Below are positions 60,765 to 64,000 of a DNA stretch of 64,000 nt, piece after piece; within the stretch, counting starts at the first letter, position 1, and the number at the start of each line of letters is the position of its first letter. The notes under the pieces were generated by a model. That model did no database searches, had not been told where the DNA came from, and saw only the letters and a program-made list of their open reading frames with translations. Origin of the DNA: Batrachochytrium dendrobatidis JAM81 (taxonomy: Eukaryota > Chytridiomycota > Chytridiomycetes > Rhizophydiales); contig NW_006281112.1 in NCBI RefSeq assembly GCF_000203795.2, positions 154,370 through 218,369 on the forward strand. Reading direction: 5' to 3'. Both the position numbers and the translations under genes were made by a program.

Positions 60765-61772
60765 TTATGATTTAGCTTTCTGTTGATCAGAAATAGAGTC
60801 AATAGCAGCACAACCTCCTGCAACCATTGGTGCGTGAAGTGCACCGACTCCAGCAACGACAGTTCCAAAGGTTGACATTGCGACAGGTACAAGTGCACTT
60901 TCAATTAGTCCAAGATACCATTTCAGCAGTTTATTAGCAAACATCATCGTCTCATCAAACATACTTTCAACTAATCTGTTACTTTTGTAATCTGGTTTGA
61001 CATGTGCCTGTGTCAAGGCTTAAATCATTGCATGTAATCTCAACATTCTTGAAAATAGGAGGCATTACAGCAAAGTATTCCTTTAAATGCTCAGGAACAG
61101 CAATATCACATTCTATCATTCCAAAGAACGTGTTATCCAAGACATCTTTCAGAATATCGGGATAGACTTGAACTACTTGGTGCTCACCACACGGCATATC
61201 TTGACTTATCGCCCACAGATATAAAGCATTGGTATCATATCCAAGTATTCCCTGACAAGGCTTTCCTTTTCTAATTCTGGTCGTCTTTTTCTTGATAATG
61301 ATAAAATACGATACTTGGACCACCAACCAGATTATCTCTGTATTTGTGGTACAATTCTTCATTCCCTTTGAATAACTGAAACTTGCAGTCTTTGCTTTTT
61401 GTGTGCCAGAGATATTTCAGAGTGAGTCTAGGAACAAAGATGCCGTTTTTGTGGATATCAAGATTCAACGACTGAAAGAAATTACCCAGCTTCTTTGTCG
61501 CTTCTACGCCTGGCTTCACATCCAAATTGTTGTAGTCGTCCAACAAATCATACAGGTTGGTGTGAGTGAATACCATTTCATTATAATCGTTTGATGAAAC
61601 TGATTCTCCCTTTAGATTGTTGTAAAACCACTTTTTGGATGGAATATGTGAGTGTTTTAAGAACTTGAATGACATTATTGGAATATTGTGTCAACTCTGG
61701 GTGTTCATCAATGTATTTCGATAAATTCCGAGTTATTTTATGTGGAAATATTCCCTTTTGTGATTGTGTCAA
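60765..61772 (-). pseudogene. Broken family B DNA polymerase of Polinton/Maverick (protein-primed) type
   Basis: Minus-strand remnants in several frames, in correct order. (1) 61772-61581: KGIFPHKI and following. (2) 61675-61271: KKWFYNNLKG..., DDYNNLDVKPGVEATKKL, GIFVPRLTLKYLW. (3) 61362-60979: ILGYDTNALYLWAISQDMP, which contains polymerase motif A, then FFGMIECDI-VPEHLKEYF and PPIFKNVEI. (4) 61016-60765: KPDYKSNRLVESMFD...LLKWYL. These blocks are hallmarks of the organellar/viral and Polinton polymerases. Frame changes fall near 61.6, 61.3 and 61.0 kb. Most of the exonuclease domain and motifs B and C are missing; after LLKWYL the frame runs into an unrelated Gly/Ala-rich hydrophobic end. 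The gene cannot make a working polymerase. Confidence 0.8.
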
Positions 61773-61929
61773 ACGTTTTCAAGAACTTGTCAGTAGTATG
61801 TGTAGAGCATCGAACAATATCGTTTTTAGTTTCCAGCAGAAATTTCCGCTGTATCTGACATTGACATATGCAAGTGAAAATACAGAAATAATGATCAAAC
61901 TATTTATTATTTTGCGCAACTATATGGTT

Positions 61930-62733
61930 TTAATCCTCTTCATCTGCTTTCGCGTTGACTCTGACGTGTTCACCATAGATTTGCTCAGCAATCGCCTGGA
62001 TAAAACACACGTCAATTTCCGGAAGATTCTTTCGGATCATCACCAGGAATCGACTGCCTCCAAGCCTGCTTGTGTCCTGGTGTACGATTTCAGATAGGTG
62101 CTTGTAAATATCGACAACCTTGTCGTGCCAGGCGATGTTTTTGTTACATTCTTGCAGTCGTGCCTTTAATGCTGGGTTGCGGTCCAAATGCATCTTCCAG
62201 TTTTGAGTCCGCGAGAGATTCTTGTCCTTGAAACGTTTCTCGTACTTTTCCAGGATACTGCATGCATTCAGCATGCCTTTCAAAAAGTCGCGCTCTGATT
62301 CAATCCCGCGGAGCTTTTCTTTCAATTCTTCAAGTAAAGAATCCTTGGCCTGCATTTCTCGGTCCTTGGCCTGCAAAAAATCCTCCAAGAGCGACTCTTT
62401 CTCCTCGATTGTTGCATTCGACTGCAACACCAATGCGACCTTCGACTTCTTTTCGGGTGCCTTGACGATGAGTGGTGACTTGGCAGACAGACCGGCGGCA
62501 GAAATACTCGATATTGGGAGATCAGGTTCCAGGGCAGTAGCATCCACTGCCTGGTGCAGAGTGAGTTCATTTGAGTCAAATGCAGTGAGTTGTTTGGGTA
62601 GTTCCTTCTTGACGGTCTTGACCAGGTCGCTGACGCTGTCACAGCCGGCAGTAGGAACTTGAATAACCTGGCCACCGTTGTGTTTGATCCAAAGTTTGGC
62701 CAGAGTGCTTTTGTAGCGAGCGATTCTCAACAT
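61930..62733 (-). CDS. Crinkler-like protein (ubiquitin-like header plus coiled coil)
   Basis: Intact intronless frame of 267 residues; the ATG at 62733 directly precedes the header. The N-terminal 80 residues follow the CRN-header pattern: KLWIKHNGG-VIQVP, SVSDLVKTVKKEL, ELTLHQAVD, a Pro/Ser stretch and SPLIVKAP, a beta-grasp fold. Then a Lys/Glu coiled coil (about 100-165, with repeats of KESLLEDFLQAKDRE type) and a C-terminal domain (RTQNWKMHLDRNPALK, VVDIYKHLSEIVHQD) of unknown type. No signal peptide is seen. CRN-type proteins are host-directed effectors in oomycetes and some chytrids, but many are not; role here unknown. Base composition is visibly richer in GC than the genes to the left. 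It sits between polymerase remnants and another broken gene. Confidence 0.7.
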   Translation of the reverse strand: MLRIARYKSTLAKLWIKHNGGQVIQVPTAGCDSVSDLVKTVKKELPKQLTAFDSNELTLHQAVDATALEPDLPISSISAAGLSAKSPLIVKAPEKKSKVALVLQSNATIEEKESLLEDFLQAKDREMQAKDSLLEELKEKLRGIESERDFLKGMLNACSILEKYEKRFKDKNLSRTQNWKMHLDRNPALKARLQECNKNIAWHDKVVDIYKHLSEIVHQDTSRLGGSRFLVMIRKNLPEIDVCFIQAIAEQIYGEHVRVNAKADEED

Positions 62734-63037
62734 TGTTGTTTTTTTAAAGGAAAGAAAAAAAAATCCACGACATTCTAAAACATCCCAATGGCGTCCGAGT
62801 ATATAAACCCAGAAGCTTCTCAATTCCTCTTCTTTCATTAACAATCAAATGAGTGACTACAACCACTTTACTAACTGAGTCAAGAAGCAGCGAAAATGTC
62901 CTAATGCAACCTTGGAGGCAACAATCACTCAAATTGACATTAAATTTGTCTGGTTATATTGAAGGGAATTGACCAGTCAAGGGGAATGCCAGAAACTGTC
63001 AAAACAGACACTGAAAAGTCTAAATCATTCTTATTGA
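62734..63037. promoter_or_regulatory. Divergent spacer with a TATA box
   Basis: Between the Crinkler-like gene (minus) and the broken gene (plus). A TATATAAA word lies at 62800-62807 on the plus strand, about 45 bp before an ATG at 62848 that opens only nine codons. The minus side has a T-rich run just before the Crinkler-like ATG. Short plus-strand frames between 62848 and 63060 look like the decayed start of the next gene. Confidence 0.5.
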
Positions 63038-63568
63038 AATGCTACACTACGACATCAATCTCTCAGTGTGCTGGATGAGTCGTCGTCATACAGGTTTACT
63101 GGGTTGGATGCTGAGGAAATCAAAAACCGGCTGACGAAATACATCCGATTGAATATGAAGCAACTCAAAGCGACCGATGTACTGGCATCAAAACAAGTAA
63201 TGCTGATAGCCAGGTCCTTGATGAAACTACTGGAAACATTTGGGGATGGGCACAAGGGACGCTTCTTGGACTATGTCAACAGCAGACTTGGCATCTCCAA
63301 ACCATCCTACTACTACTATATGGAGCACTATGCCTTTATGTCAAAGTATCCGAAATTCCAAACGCTGGCAGTGTCCTTTAGAGTGTTTAAAAGTATGATT
63401 CCAAAAATCAAGGAATGGTTTATGTCACCAGAGTGTCAAGCTTTGGACTCTTCTGATTTCTACTCTGAACACTACTGGATGAATGTTGATGATGAAATGG
63501 ATGACGACGATATGAATGTTTTAAACGAGCACAATTCCACTGCGGTGGAAAACCTTCGCAACAAGTAG
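63038..63568 (+). pseudogene. Frame-broken gene, possible DNA-binding protein
   Basis: A long intronless frame, open from 63038 to the stop at 63568 but with no ATG until codon 38 or so. It encodes a helical protein: GLDAEEIKNRLTKYIRLN, then DYVNSRLGISKPSYYYYMEHYAF, which resembles a helix-turn-helix recognition segment, an aromatic helix (FRVFKSMIPKIKEWF) and an acidic tail (DDEMDDDDMN). Coding-like stretches also appear upstream in other frames (from 62848) and downstream (to about 63702), which suggests at least two frameshifts. Family not identified. Confidence 0.5.
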
Positions 63569-63859
63569 TTCCTCGTCAGTCAATGACTCCTTCAGACTCC
63601 AGTGATAATGATAAAGTCATCAGTGGTGGAACTGACATTGCTACTTTCTTTCACGGAGAGCAAAGTACTGAAAATGTCCACCGCAGTGGAAAAAAGTTCT
63701 AGCTGTACACTCCTTGATATCTTCGTGATAGACAGCACGATTCATTCAAACCTATTTCCACCACATTAATGTATCTTTTGTATTAACTTGTAAATAGAAA
63801 ATCTCTGCAACTATTGTGTTTATTATGAAAATTTCATTATTATCGGGTGTGTTTTTGAG
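63569..63859. other. Spacer with a coding remnant and an inverted repeat
   Basis: The first 130 bases keep an open frame in another phase (Ser/Asp-rich, ending at the TAG near 63702) that probably belonged to the gene before. A 16-nt inverted repeat pairs TTCCACTGCGGTGGAA (63535-63550) with GTCCACCGCAGTGGAA (63676-63691), one mismatch. The rest is AT-rich with no gene. Confidence 0.45.
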
Positions 63860-64000
63860 CTAAACATTGTCTCCTGATTGTTTAGTTTTCTTGTACTTTT
63901 TAGCTCTCTCCTTCTCTGCCTCGGTATTAGCAGCATAATGGTCTCGATATTGTTTCCTTTCAGCTTGTTTGTTTTTGGCATAGTAATCTCGGTACCATTT
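63860..64000 (-). CDS. Lys/Tyr-rich ORF, C-terminal end only
   Basis: Minus-strand frame open from the window edge to a TAG at 63862-63860: 46 residues containing two copies of a motif, WYRDYYAKNKQAERK and QYRDHYAANTEAEKE, then a basic tail. Such RxYYxKN repeats are common in uncharacterised ORFs near Polinton-type and large DNA-virus genes in eukaryotic genomes; this is from memory. The beginning lies outside the window. Confidence 0.5.
   Translation of the reverse strand, partial: KWYRDYYAKNKQAERKQYRDHYAANTEAEKERAKKYKKTKQSGDNV

Noticed and set aside
61669..62097. Plus-strand frame of 142 codons
   Set aside because: Antisense to the polymerase remnant and the Crinkler-like gene, both of which have family motifs.
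1..64000. CRISPR arrays, bacterial operons, riboswitches
   Set aside because: Spliceosomal introns and eukaryotic gene families throughout; no regularly spaced repeats other than the 29-bp promoter array.

Overview
The window comes from the nuclear genome of a zoosporic (chytrid-type) fungus. The evidence is the gene content plus the structure: AT-rich DNA, short spacers, and intron-dense genes with many GT-AG introns of roughly 40-130 bp. Core fungal genes sit beside genes that only flagellated eukaryotes keep: SPAG6/PF16 (axoneme central apparatus), CFAP119/CCDC189 (ciliary) and TMEM107 (ciliary transition zone). Higher fungi have lost these. A Crinkler-like gene at the right end fits Rhizophydiales such as Batrachochytrium, but the species cannot be fixed from this sequence.

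Layout. 0-6 kb: 3' end of FAD synthase, GINS subunit PSF2, and a large helical-repeat gene on the minus strand. 6-14 kb: a 27-exon TRM732/THADA gene. 14-24 kb: a tail-anchored coiled-coil protein, clamp loader RFC2 (human RFC4), TFIID subunit TAF5 and mitoribosomal mS45. 24-31 kb: a GRAM-TBC-EF-hand Rab GAP and a small acidic protein. 31-39 kb: a conserved hypothetical gene, NOSIP and exocyst SEC3. 40-46 kb: SPAG6, CFAP119, RPL19 and a 61-residue membrane protein. 47-54 kb: F-box/WD40 protein, TMEM107, an RRM/zinc-knuckle SR protein, RPE1 and RPS18. 56-59 kb: TFIIH helicase SSL2/XPB. For most of these I followed exon phase through every junction, and the summed coding length divides by three.

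Repeats. A family of short TIR elements with TA at their ends, probably non-autonomous Tc1/mariner MITEs, occurs at about 24.2, 33.7 and 46.1 kb. A truncated copy lies inside an RFC2 intron, and a lone end lies at 55.1 kb.

Right end (59.8-64 kb). This stretch differs from the rest: genes have no introns, the bases look richer in GC, and most frames are broken. It holds fragments of a protein-primed-type family B DNA polymerase of the Polinton/Maverick kind, two overlapping plus-strand ORFs joined at a GGGAAAA run, an intact Crinkler-like gene, a frame-broken possible DNA-binding gene and the end of a Lys/Tyr-rich ORF. I read it as a decaying large self-synthesising element that continues past the window and carries or has trapped a Crinkler-like gene. 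This is the most unusual part of the window.
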